From Actinoplanes sp. NBC_00393 (GTDB lineage: Bacteria > Actinomycetota > Actinomycetes > Mycobacteriales > Micromonosporaceae), in assembly GCF_036053395.1 (NCBI RefSeq), contig NZ_CP107942.1, positions 10,530,001 through 10,594,000 on the forward strand: a DNA stretch of 64,000 nucleotides, read 5' to 3'. The translations under genes were made by a program, and so were the position numbers. The notes under the pieces are model-generated. The model did no database searches. It saw only the letters and a list, made by a program, of their open reading frames with translations, and was not told where the DNA came from. Each line of letters starts with the position of its first letter. Position 1 is the stretch's first letter. Positions 37,953 through 45,674 of this stretch are shown piece by piece.

Positions 37953-39623
37953 GTGTCAGTGTCGTCTGGTTCGGGACCGGGGTCGGACCCGCATCTGCTC
38001 GCCCTGCTGCGGGCCATCCGGCTGCGGCAGAACGCGCCGGACGCGGCAGCCGCCGGCGAGGCGGACACCGCGGCCGCGCTGTCCGAGCTGCCCGCCCCCG
38101 ACGAACCGGAGCCGGCCACCGACCCGGAGCCCGCGGCACCGCCGGCTTCCGGGCCCGGGATGCCCTACGGCAGGTCGAGCGGCACACCGGGCCGCCGGAT
38201 CCTGCCCAAGCCGGCCGCCGGGCCACCCTCCGCCGAACGCGGCACCTCAGAGTTGCTGTGGCGCGGTGATCCCGGGGCCACGCTGGGTCGCTCCGGGTTG
38301 GCAGCCCGGAAGACTCGGCGGGGTGCTTGGGGCGTACCGGTCAGTGGGGTGAACCCGGTCGGAGCCACCGGCGCCGTGCCCGAAATCCCACCGGTGGCGG
38401 GCCCCCGCCCCATCGGGGCGGCCGGCACTGAATTCCCGGTCATCCAGCCGCAGGTCCGTCCCACCATGCCCGGCCCGCTGCGCCAGGACGGCATGGACCC
38501 GGCCGACGACGCCGCGCTGCGCGACACCCAGCGCCTGCTCAGCACCAGCCTCACCTTCGCCGGCGGCACCGAGGAGGTGGCCGACCGGCTCTGGCACGCG
38601 CTGTACCGGGCCCAGCCCGACCTGCTCTCGGTGCTGCCCGGCTCCCCGCAGACCCAGCGTGACCAGATCGCCCGGGCGCTCATCTGGCTGACCCACACCC
38701 TGGACTCACCGCCCACGCTGGTGGCCGGCTGCACCGCGCTGGGCGCCGCCCTGGCCGAGTCCGGGGTGCAGTGGAAACAGCTCGAACTGGTCGGCGCCGC
38801 CCTCGCCGAGGCGCTGCGGGCCGGGATGGCGCCCGGCGCCTGGCGACAGGACTTCGACCACGCCTGGCGCTGGACGTGGCAACACAGCTACGAATGGATC
38901 GTGCACGGCGGGACACTCACCGGATATCAGCCGACCACCTGGCGCGCCGAGGTGGTCAGTCACGACCTGCGCCGCCCGGACCTCGCCGTGCTGCGGCTCC
39001 GGCCGTATCTGCCGATGCCGTTCCGGCCCGGCCAGTACGCGCGCATCGAGGTGCCCGACGTGCCGGGCGTCTGGCGGCCGTATTCACTGGCCCTCGCCCC
39101 GCACCGCGACGACCTGGTCGAGCTGCACGTGCGGGCCAAGACCGAGACGGGGGTCAGTGGCACGCTGGTCTATGACACCCGCGTCGGTGATCAGGTGCGG
39201 ATCGCTCGGGCCGAGGGGGAGATGGGGCTGCCGGTCGATCCGGGTCGTGGCGTTTTGATGATCGCGGGGGACACCGGAGTGGCGCCGATGAAGGCGATGC
39301 TCGCTGAGCTGGCGGCTACGGCTGATCCGCGGCCGGCTGTGCTGTTCTGGGGGGTGCGCGACATCAACGAACTCTACGACATGCCTGATTTATCGGAAAT
39401 CGCCCGGTCGGCGCCGCGGGCGACTGTGGTGCCGGTGATCGCCGAAGGCGATCCGGGGCCGTACCCGTCCGGCCTGGTCACGGACGCGGTCGCCGCCTAC
39501 GGCGAATGGTCCGGCAGCGAGGTCTACCTGGCCGGGCCGCCGCTGATGCTCGCCGCGACGAGCGCGGCCTTGCAGCAGCTGGGCGTGGCGCCCGAGCGCA
39601 TCCATCACGACGCTCCGGAATAG
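37953..39623 (+). CDS. Globin-like/ferredoxin reductase fusion lacking the proximal histidine
   Basis: 556-aa protein with three parts. The N-terminal ~175 residues are disordered and rich in Pro/Ala/Gly. A globin-like domain follows (~185-325, DTQRLLSTSLTFAGGTEEVADRLWHALYRAQPDLLS). A flavin/NAD reductase unit completes it (FAD motif R375-P-Y377-S378 in VWRPYSLA, NAD motif G439-D-T-G442-V-A-P445, late AGPPLML). The layout copies flavohaemoglobin, but the position of the haem-binding His before GV in the F helix is Leu267 (ALAESGV). The Tyr of helix B also appears to be Trp. Haem binding is therefore doubtful; it may be a sensor or an electron-transfer partner. Confidence 0.85.
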   Translation: MSVSSGSGPGSDPHLLALLRAIRLRQNAPDAAAAGEADTAAALSELPAPDEPEPATDPEPAAPPASGPGMPYGRSSGTPGRRILPKPAAGPPSAERGTSELLWRGDPGATLGRSGLAARKTRRGAWGVPVSGVNPVGATGAVPEIPPVAGPRPIGAAGTEFPVIQPQVRPTMPGPLRQDGMDPADDAALRDTQRLLSTSLTFAGGTEEVADRLWHALYRAQPDLLSVLPGSPQTQRDQIARALIWLTHTLDSPPTLVAGCTALGAALAESGVQWKQLELVGAALAEALRAGMAPGAWRQDFDHAWRWTWQHSYEWIVHGGTLTGYQPTTWRAEVVSHDLRRPDLAVLRLRPYLPMPFRPGQYARIEVPDVPGVWRPYSLALAPHRDDLVELHVRAKTETGVSGTLVYDTRVGDQVRIARAEGEMGLPVDPGRGVLMIAGDTGVAPMKAMLAELAATADPRPAVLFWGVRDINELYDMPDLSEIARSAPRATVVPVIAEGDPGPYPSGLVTDAVAAYGEWSGSEVYLAGPPLMLAATSAALQQLGVAPERIHHDAPE

Positions 39624-40061
39624 GGGGTACGGGTTTCCGCCGTCGCCCGAATCGATGCCCGTCCCGCCGCTTCCAGGCGGCCAGGCACAACTCAAGGCAG
39701 CCAGCGCCCGCGCCGGGCTTACCTATCTCCCGGCCTACCTCGCTCCACCCTTCCCGCTCGAACCCGAGCTTCGTGCGCTTGTCCCATTCGTCCATCACCG
39801 GAACCACCACCGCGGCCCCGCCGACCAGGTCAGCGGCCAAACCGCCGAACAAGTCGTCCTGCCCGACCGCTTCGCTCTTCTTCACCGCCGACGCCGCATC
39901 CACCGCGCCGCGCGAACCGAGCCGTCGCCCACGCGCCCACCTGGCTGAGCTGCCCCGCTCACTTCCCGCCTGTTCCTGCGCCTCGTTCCTACCGCGCCGC
40001 GCCTCACTCCATCCCCGAGGCCGAGCGGGCCAGGCTCGCCAGCTGGGCTGCAGGCCCGCCG
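39624..40061. other. Intergenic region before repeat array 2
   Basis: Between the globin-FNR gene and the second hairpin array. Apart from the dnaE remnant at 39745-39910 I see no gene. The stretch 40028-40060 looks like a degenerate partial repeat unit. Confidence 0.45.
39745..39910 (-). pseudogene. Fragment of DNA polymerase III alpha subunit (dnaE) remnant
   Basis: On the minus strand the translation AVDAASAVKKSEAVGQDDLFGG followed by VMDEWDKRTKLGFERE matches the DnaE segment just before the C-terminal OB region (in DnaE: ...K.EA.GQ.DLFGG ... EW....KL..ERE.LG.Y.S.HPL). Similarity stops abruptly after ERE (near 39751), where the LGLYVSGHPL continuation is missing, and fades upstream of 39910. 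No intact dnaE lies nearby. It is best read as a decayed, non-functional piece between a convergent gene pair. Confidence 0.6.
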
Positions 40062-40485
40062 GCTGGCGCTCGGTGCTGTCTCCCGCTCCTCGAAGCAGCC
40101 GTGAGTGTCAGCCGAGGCCGCCCGGCTGGCGCTCAGTGTTGTTTCCGGCGTTGCGAGGCAGCTGTGAGTGTCAGCTGAGCCGCCCGGCTGGCGCTCAGTG
40201 TTGTTTCCGGCGGCGGGAGGCAGCCGTGAGTGTCAGCCGGGCCGCCCGGCTGGCGCTGAGTGTTGTTTTCGGCGGCGGGAGGCAGCTGTGAGTGTCAGCT
40301 GAGCCGCCCGGCTGGCGCTCAGTGTTGTTTCCGGCTCCTCGAGGTAGCCGTGAGTGTCAGCCGAGCCGCCCGGCTGGCGTTCAGGGCTGTTTCCGCGGGT
40401 GCGAGACGACCCTCAGCGCCAGCTGGGCTGTCCGGCTGGCGCTCAGGGTTGCTTCGTCGGTCCCGGGACAGCCGTGAGTGACAGC
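40062..40485. repeat. Array of seven 51-nt hairpins at a 62-bp period (second family variant)
   Basis: Units start with GCTGGC at 40062, 40125, 40187, 40249, 40311, 40373 and 40435 and end with (G)TCAGC or ACAGC, each 51 nt with 11-12 nt linkers. The left arm (GCTGGCGCTCAGTGTTGTTT) pairs imperfectly with the right arm (CAGCYGTGAGTGTCAGC). The consensus differs from arrays 1 and 3 but unit length, spacing and end pairing are the same. It lies between the convergent globin-FNR and cupin genes, ending 14 bp before the cupin stop. Confidence 0.9.
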
Positions 40486-40498
40486 CGTGCGGAAAGGG

Positions 40499-40861
40499 TC
40501 AGCGGACGGCGTAGCCGGGGACGGAAGGCCAGCGGACGGTCAGGACGACTGACTCCTCGGCGGCGTACCAGGAATGATCGACGCCGCGCTGCCAGACCAC
40601 GTAGTCGCCCTGCTTGTCGAGGATGACGGTGCGGCCGGGGAACTCCATGTGGAAGCAGCCACTGATCAGCACCAGCAGGGCCGTGCGGGCCTCACCGCGT
40701 ACCCATCGGGCCCGGCGATCACCCTGCGCATGACGGCCCCACTTGATCTCGACGTCGGTGCTGTGCCGGGGGTCGCCTTCCGGCTTGAAGTGGCCCAGCA
40801 GCCAGCCGTGGTCGGCGAGCGCGTCCGGGTCGGCGTTCCCGACGTAGATCCCATCTGTCAC
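40499..40861 (-). CDS. Cupin-like protein
   Basis: 120-aa protein from GTG 40861 (MTDGIYVGNADPDALADHGWLLGHF). The strand pattern and motifs HSTDVEIKWGRHAQG, TALLVLISGCFHMEF and GDYVVWQRGVDHSWYAAEESVVLTVRWPS fit a single cupin barrel, with His residues placed to bind a metal. Close relatives are common in actinobacteria and often carry the mistaken label "signal peptidase I". Function unknown. It lies 10 bp downstream of the serine hydrolase and is probably cotranscribed with it. Confidence 0.78.
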   Translation of the reverse strand: MTDGIYVGNADPDALADHGWLLGHFKPEGDPRHSTDVEIKWGRHAQGDRRARWVRGEARTALLVLISGCFHMEFPGRTVILDKQGDYVVWQRGVDHSWYAAEESVVLTVRWPSVPGYAVR

Positions 40862-40871
40862 GCCGGGAACG

Positions 40872-41963
40872 TTACCTACCGGCGCTGCGGACGACCGCTT
40901 CGATCAGGTCGGCGTTCTCCGGCGCGGCGCCTCCGGGGAAGGCGAAGCGGCGGCGCGTGTACGCGTACGCGATCCCGGTCCGAGGGTCGGCGAATGCGTG
41001 CGACCCGGCGGCACCGCTATGACCGAAAGCGATCGGGCTGAGCCCACGATAGTGGGTCTGGGTCTCGAAGCCGAGACCGAAGTGCCCGGGCTCGCCGGTG
41101 ACCACGTCGGTGCCGGGCGACGACACCGTGGCGAAGGTGGTCAGCGTGTCCCGGTCGAGCAGCGGTTCGGCGCCGTCGACGCCCCAGACCGCAGCCGCGT
41201 ACATCTTTGCCAGCCCTCGTGCGCTGGCCACTCCGGCCGCGGAGGACTGCCCGAGCGCGCGCACCGACGGGATGTTGATCCACTCCGCCAAGTCGGTGGG
41301 TGGGTCGGCGTTGAGGTTGAAGGCGACGCCGATGAGGCTGTCCGGCGGGAGTTCGGCCTTCTGCGGTGCGGGCAGGACCGGCCGGTAGCGGGACTCGTCG
41401 GGTGAGCCGAGGAAGACCTCGACAGCGAAAGGCGTCCGAACCAGATCAGTAAAGAGCTGCTGGATGGTACGGCCGGTGGCGCGCTCGGCGACCGCGCCGA
41501 GGAGGGCGCCGATTACGAAGGCGTGATACCCGTACGTCGAGCCGGGCCGCCAGAACGGCTGCTGGCGGAGCAGGCGGTCGGCGAGGATCCGGTCGTCGGC
41601 CAGCTCGGCGGAGGTGAAGCCGCCGTCGACGCCGATCAGCCCGCTGCGATGGGCAAGCAGGTCACGCAGGGTGAGGTCGCTGGTGAACTCCGGCCAGTAC
41701 GCCACGACGGGCCGGTCCAGGTGGAGGACGCGATCGCGGACCAGGCGGGCGATCACCAGGTGGGTGGCACCCTTGGTCGCCGAGAAAACGCCGGTCAGCG
41801 CGTCGCCGTCACCGGCCGCGCTGGACCACAGGTCGGCGACGATCCGGTCGCGCTGGTAGGCGACGAGCTGCGCCGCCGGGTCGCCGGGCTGGTCGGCGAG
41901 CATCTTGGCGAACGCGTCGCGGACTTCGGTGTACGAGCTGTCAACAGTGCCGTGAACCGCCAT
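40872..41963 (-). CDS. Beta-lactamase-family serine hydrolase (EstB-like)
   Basis: 363-aa serine hydrolase with S61-x-x-K64 in GVFSATKGATHLVIARL and the motif YGYHAFVIGALLGAVAERATG in place of YxN. A His-Ser pair (AFGHSGAAGSHAFADP) stands in the third-motif position. No signal peptide. Family members hydrolyse esters or lactams. ATG 41963 is chosen over an upstream frame extension because the gap to the divergent marR gene holds a clear operator. It is probably under MarR control. Confidence 0.87.
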   Translation of the reverse strand: MAVHGTVDSSYTEVRDAFAKMLADQPGDPAAQLVAYQRDRIVADLWSSAAGDGDALTGVFSATKGATHLVIARLVRDRVLHLDRPVVAYWPEFTSDLTLRDLLAHRSGLIGVDGGFTSAELADDRILADRLLRQQPFWRPGSTYGYHAFVIGALLGAVAERATGRTIQQLFTDLVRTPFAVEVFLGSPDESRYRPVLPAPQKAELPPDSLIGVAFNLNADPPTDLAEWINIPSVRALGQSSAAGVASARGLAKMYAAAVWGVDGAEPLLDRDTLTTFATVSSPGTDVVTGEPGHFGLGFETQTHYRGLSPIAFGHSGAAGSHAFADPRTGIAYAYTRRRFAFPGGAAPENADLIEAVVRSAGR

Positions 41964-41975
41964 GCCGGTGACGCT

Positions 41976-42013
41976 ATAGTCACCGATGTTGATAGTCAAC
42001 AAGGGTGACTATC
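41976..42013. promoter_or_regulatory. Probable MarR operator
   Basis: The divergent gap contains the inverted repeat GATAGTC-AACAAGGGT-GACTATC (41991-42013, perfect 7-bp arms) and an extra half-site ATAGTCA at 41976-41982. A single site between the regulator and its divergent neighbour is the usual MarR arrangement and would repress both. Confidence 0.7.
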
Positions 42014-42035
42014 ACTAAGTGTTACGATCCCGTGA

Positions 42036-42485
42036 ATGCGGCGCGGTGAACGGAAGCAGACCGATCCTGACCTCGGCGTCCTGGCCGGCCGGTTGCTCTT
42101 CGCGGTCCAGGACGAGCTGTTCGGGCGGCTCGCGCGCGAGGGCCACCCGGATCTGCGGCCGCAGCACGGCGCGGTGCTCGCCTACCTCGACGCCGAGGGC
42201 AGCCGGGCAACCGATTTGTCCCGGTTCAGCGGCCTGCACAAGCAGGTGGTGGGCAAGCTGATCGACGAACTGGAGACCTTGGGGTACGTCGAACGCCGCC
42301 CCGATCCCACCGACCGCCGCGCCAAGCTGATCGTCCCGACCGAGCGCGGCCTCGACCAGATGGCGCGCTCCGACGCGATCATGGCGGACCTCGAGCAGAG
42401 CGCCGCGACCGCCGTCGGCGCCGCGGCTTACGCCGAGTTCAAAAACCTGCTGCGTACGGTGACCGCGCACCAACGCTCCCGCTGA
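42036..42485 (+). CDS. MarR-family transcriptional regulator
   Basis: 149-aa winged-helix repressor. The reader helix region is GSRATDLSRFSGLHKQVVGKLIDELETLGYVERRPDPTDRRAKLIVPTERG, with the typical wing D-x-R-DRR. It is divergent from the EstB-like hydrolase with the operator in between. The ligand is unknown. Confidence 0.92.
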   Translation: MRRGERKQTDPDLGVLAGRLLFAVQDELFGRLAREGHPDLRPQHGAVLAYLDAEGSRATDLSRFSGLHKQVVGKLIDELETLGYVERRPDPTDRRAKLIVPTERGLDQMARSDAIMADLEQSAATAVGAAAYAEFKNLLRTVTAHQRSR

Positions 42486-42647
42486 ACGCCCACGGCGGGG
42501 GTGGGGCGGGGGAGCGGACTGGGGCGGCCGGGTGGGTGGCTGAGCGGGCCGGGCCAGCAGAGTGGGGGGAACGGGCCGGGCCGGCCGGACGGGATGCCGG
42601 GCCGGGCCGGCTGGGCGGGATGCTGAACGGCCCGGCTGGGTGAGCGG
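42486..42647. other. Low-complexity G-rich spacer
   Basis: Between convergent marR and murL. It is dominated by GGGCCGG/GGGCGG runs on the plus strand with no coding frame. No clear terminator with a T-run is present. Confidence 0.45.
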
Positions 42648-43964
42648 TCAGATGGTGGGGCTCTGAGCCACGGCCTCGTCAAGGATCTTGCGGTAGGCCG
42701 GGGGGATGTGGTTGGCGCCGCCCGGGGTGAAGACGTTGCTGTGGGAGGCGTCGGCCCAGGCGGAGTCCGGGACGGCTGCGCGCAGCGCCACCAGCACCGG
42801 GGCGTCGTCGGTCAGCATGGCGAGCGCGACCAGGCACTCCTCGGCCTCGCCGACGCACTCGAACGGCTTGTGCGCGTCCACGCCCAGCAGCTCCAGGAAG
42901 CCGGGGATCTGCGCCTCGTCCGCGAACAGGTCATGGCCGAAGATGTGGGCCAGCCGCTCCCGCGACATGTGCGGCGCCATCGCCAGGAAGACGAAGCGGC
43001 ACTTCGGACAGTCACCACACCAGCGCGCTGTCGGGTCGTGCAGCTTGAAGGCCTTGTTACAGCTGGTGACGACATCATCGTACGCAGTGTGACCGGCAAA
43101 GAGCTGAGCGATGTGCAGCTCGGACAGCGGCCGCAGCAGCGAGAAGTATGGGTCGGCCAGCCCGGCGTACGCCGTCACCGCCTCCCGCAGCAGCCCTTCG
43201 GCCGCCACCCCCTTGGACCACTGGTGGTTCACCTCGTGCCCGTTCCACACCAGGTTGGGGTCGGAGGCGGACCGCTCGTTCGACATCACCACCGGGCCGA
43301 GACCGTGCCACACCGCGGTGGCGATCGCGATCAGCGAGTTGATCGCGGTGACCGGGATGTGCCCGTTCAGCGCACCGGCCTTGTTCAGCTCGAACAGCCG
43401 CGGGTCGAGCTTGCGGCGGGCGGCCAGCGCGGGCAGACCGGAGGCGGCGTTCACGTTCTCGATCACCGGGTTCGGGTTGACCGAGAACGGGACCGGGTCG
43501 AGCCCGGCGGCGCGCAGGATCTCACACGTGACGATCGAGTCCTTGCCGCCGCCGACTGCGGAGAGCGGGCGGCCGGCTGTCTCGACGGGGGCTGCCGCGG
43601 GGGCGACGCCGGGGGTCTCGACGGTCAGGTCCAGCACGTGGGCGAGCTGGTTGCGGTAGGCGTACTCGGCCAGCCCTTCGGTGTAGACCGCGGTGAAGAA
43701 CGAGGCCACCTCGGCCGGCACCGGCTTCGGCGCGACCACCCGCGGCGGGGCGCCGACCTTGTAGTAGCTGACCCCGGCGACGACATGCAGCAGATCCAGC
43801 ACCCGGTGGAAGGCGGCCGGCACGTCCGGCCGCGAGGGCACCGGGAACGTGATCGTCTCGGTGAAGTGCAGCGGCTCCGGCCCGTCCAGCAGGTAGTCGA
43901 ACGTCGCCACCCCGGTCGACGGGTCGAACGCGTACGAGGGGAAGTGCATGACGTCGAACTGCAC
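42648..43964 (-). CDS. murL: UDP-MurNAc-L-Ala-L-Glu epimerase MurL
   Basis: 438-aa enzyme that converts the terminal L-glutamate of UDP-MurNAc-L-Ala-L-Glu to D-glutamate using ATP, giving peptidoglycan its D-Glu without a glutamate racemase. The PP-loop-like AVGGGKDSIVTCEIL (residues ~137-151) and the cysteine cluster WCGDCPKCRFVFLAM (C317, C320, C323) are characteristic. The N-terminus FDYLLDGPEPLHFTETITFP is also typical. The start is GTG 43964 because AGGAG is correctly spaced; ATG 43949 is an internal Met. It is divergent to a murD homologue (74-bp gap), the partner expected for MurL. Confidence 0.9.
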   Translation of the reverse strand: MQFDVMHFPSYAFDPSTGVATFDYLLDGPEPLHFTETITFPVPSRPDVPAAFHRVLDLLHVVAGVSYYKVGAPPRVVAPKPVPAEVASFFTAVYTEGLAEYAYRNQLAHVLDLTVETPGVAPAAAPVETAGRPLSAVGGGKDSIVTCEILRAAGLDPVPFSVNPNPVIENVNAASGLPALAARRKLDPRLFELNKAGALNGHIPVTAINSLIAIATAVWHGLGPVVMSNERSASDPNLVWNGHEVNHQWSKGVAAEGLLREAVTAYAGLADPYFSLLRPLSELHIAQLFAGHTAYDDVVTSCNKAFKLHDPTARWCGDCPKCRFVFLAMAPHMSRERLAHIFGHDLFADEAQIPGFLELLGVDAHKPFECVGEAEECLVALAMLTDDAPVLVALRAAVPDSAWADASHSNVFTPGGANHIPPAYRKILDEAVAQSPTI

Positions 43965-44038
43965 CCGGGAACTCCTGTCTTTCGGCCGACGGGCAATATT
44001 AGTTCGGCCGTGCTGGATTCCAACCAAGGAGAGACGAC

Positions 44039-45391
44039 GTGCGCCTGGCAGATCTGCGCGGCCGCTCGGTGGCGGTCTGGGGCACCGGCCGGGAGGGCCG
44101 GGCCGCGGTGACCGCGATCGCCCGTCATGAGCCGTCCCGGTTGATCGCCGTGGACGACAGCGCCAACTACCTCTCCGTCGACTGGTCCGGCGAGCTGGCG
44201 CAGCTGGCCCCGCTGGCCGGTGGCGAGCACGCCCAGGCCGCGCTGCTGACCGCCGACGTAGTGGTCCGGTCGCCGGGGGTGCCGCAGACCCACCCGTACC
44301 TCAAGGAGCTGCGCGCCCGGGGGATCACGGTGACCGGCGGCAGCGCGCTGTGGATGGCCGAGCACGCCGCCCGGACCGTCGGGGTGACCGGCAGCAAGGG
44401 CAAGAGCACCACGTCCAGCCTGATCAGCCACCTGCTGGCGGCAGTCGGGCAGCCCAACGCGTACGGCGGGAACATCGGCATTCCGCTGCTCGACCTGCCC
44501 GAGGCCGAGCTGTACGTGCTGGAGCTCTCCAGCTACCAGTGCGCGGACCTGACCGACTCGCCGCGGGTCGCGGTGGTCACGTCGCTCTTCCCCGAGCACC
44601 TGGACGCGCACGGCGGGGAGCGCGAGTACTACCGGGACAAACTCAACATTCTTCAGTACGGGCCTGAGCTGATCGTCGTCAACGGGGTGGACGAGCGGCT
44701 GCGCGACGAGATCCGCGGGGTGATCGACCGCAGCGGCTTCCCGCCGGTGCCGGCAGCGGCTGACGACTCCCGGTTCCGGGTCGAGGACGGAACGGTCTTC
44801 TGCAGCGACGACGAGCTGTTCCCGCGGGAGGCGCTGGCGCTGAAGGGCCGGCACAACGAGCGGAACCTGTGCGTGGCACTCGCGGTCCTGGACGGCATGG
44901 GTGTCGACGTGGTCGGGCAGCGGGCGGTCATCGAGGAGGCGGTCCGGTCGTTCCGGGGGCTGCCGCACCGGCTGGCCGAGATCGAGGACCCGTCCGGGCT
45001 GACCTTCGTCGACGACACGCTGTCGACCAGTCCCTACTCGGCCATGCACGCGATCGAAGCGTACGAGGGACGGCCACTCACCGTGCTCGTCGGCGGAACC
45101 GACCGCGGTCTTGATTACACGCCGTTACGAGACTTCCTCGCCTCCCGGGAACTCACCGTGATCGGCCTGCCGGACAGCGGCCCGCGCATCCTCGCCGAGC
45201 TGGCCGGGCTGCCGAAGGTGCGCACGGTCGCGTCGGAGGACCTGTTCGACGCCGTCCGGCTCTCCCGCGAGCTGACCCCGGCCGGCGGCGTGGTGCTGCT
45301 GTCGCCCGCCGCGCCGAGCTACGGCCGCTTCCGCAACTTCGAACACCGCTCCGAGGCCTTCGCCCAGGCCGTCCGCGACACCGCCAAGTAG
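44039..45391 (+). CDS. murD2: UDP-MurNAc-L-Ala:L-glutamate ligase MurD2
   Basis: 450-aa Mur ligase. The N-terminal Rossmann-like domain (RGRSVAVWGTGREGRAAV) binds the UDP precursor. The ATP loop is GVTGSKGKST at residues 115-124. The central motif LELSSYQCADL and the Lys/His region LKGRHNERNLCVAL follow, and the C-terminal substrate domain includes FVDDTLSTSPYSAMHAI. In ordinary MurD the substrate is D-Glu. The association with MurL, and the family known from Xanthomonas, suggest it adds L-Glu. GTG 44039 with AAGGAGAG 5 nt upstream. Substrate assignment is by context. Confidence 0.88.
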   Translation: MRLADLRGRSVAVWGTGREGRAAVTAIARHEPSRLIAVDDSANYLSVDWSGELAQLAPLAGGEHAQAALLTADVVVRSPGVPQTHPYLKELRARGITVTGGSALWMAEHAARTVGVTGSKGKSTTSSLISHLLAAVGQPNAYGGNIGIPLLDLPEAELYVLELSSYQCADLTDSPRVAVVTSLFPEHLDAHGGEREYYRDKLNILQYGPELIVVNGVDERLRDEIRGVIDRSGFPPVPAAADDSRFRVEDGTVFCSDDELFPREALALKGRHNERNLCVALAVLDGMGVDVVGQRAVIEEAVRSFRGLPHRLAEIEDPSGLTFVDDTLSTSPYSAMHAIEAYEGRPLTVLVGGTDRGLDYTPLRDFLASRELTVIGLPDSGPRILAELAGLPKVRTVASEDLFDAVRLSRELTPAGGVVLLSPAAPSYGRFRNFEHRSEAFAQAVRDTAK

Positions 45392-45435
45392 CTCTGGCCG
45401 CCTCCGCCCTCACTGCGCGCCAGCCGGGTGGCCGG

Positions 45436-45674
45436 GCTGACGGTGAGTGCTGCCTCGGGCGTCGCGAAGCGACGCTGGGCGTCAGCCGGGTGGCCGGGCT
45501 GACGGTGAGTGCTGCCTCGGGCGTCGCGAAGCGACGCTGGGCGTCAGCCGGGTGGGCGGGGCTGACGGTGAGTGCTGCTTCGGGCGTCGCGAAGCGACGC
45601 TGGGCGTCAGCCGGGTGGGCGGGGCTGACGGCTGGTGCTGTTTCCGGGTGCCGGAAACAGCACTCAGCGTCAGC
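45436..45674. repeat. Array of four 51-nt hairpins (third copy of the 62-bp repeat family)
   Basis: Units begin GCTGAC at 45436, 45498, 45561 and 45624 and end GTCAGC exactly 51 nt later each time, with 11-12 nt linkers. The first three share GAAGCGACGCTGGGCGTCAG with array 1. The fourth has a different inner stem, GCTGGTGCTGTTTCCGG paired with CCGGAAACAGCACTCAGC, which is nearly perfect. A partial unit end precedes the array near 45410-45430. It starts 45 bp after the murD2 stop and has no gene inside. Confidence 0.92.

Noticed and set aside
39506..40291. Plus-strand open frame through the end of the globin-FNR gene and into array 2
   Set aside because: Ser/Arg/Pro-rich shadow. The real signal in this stretch is the minus-strand dnaE remnant.
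42486..42647. G-rich spacer as a G-quadruplex regulatory element
   Set aside because: Many GG and GGG runs are present, but they are irregular and common in such DNA. Nothing sets this one apart.
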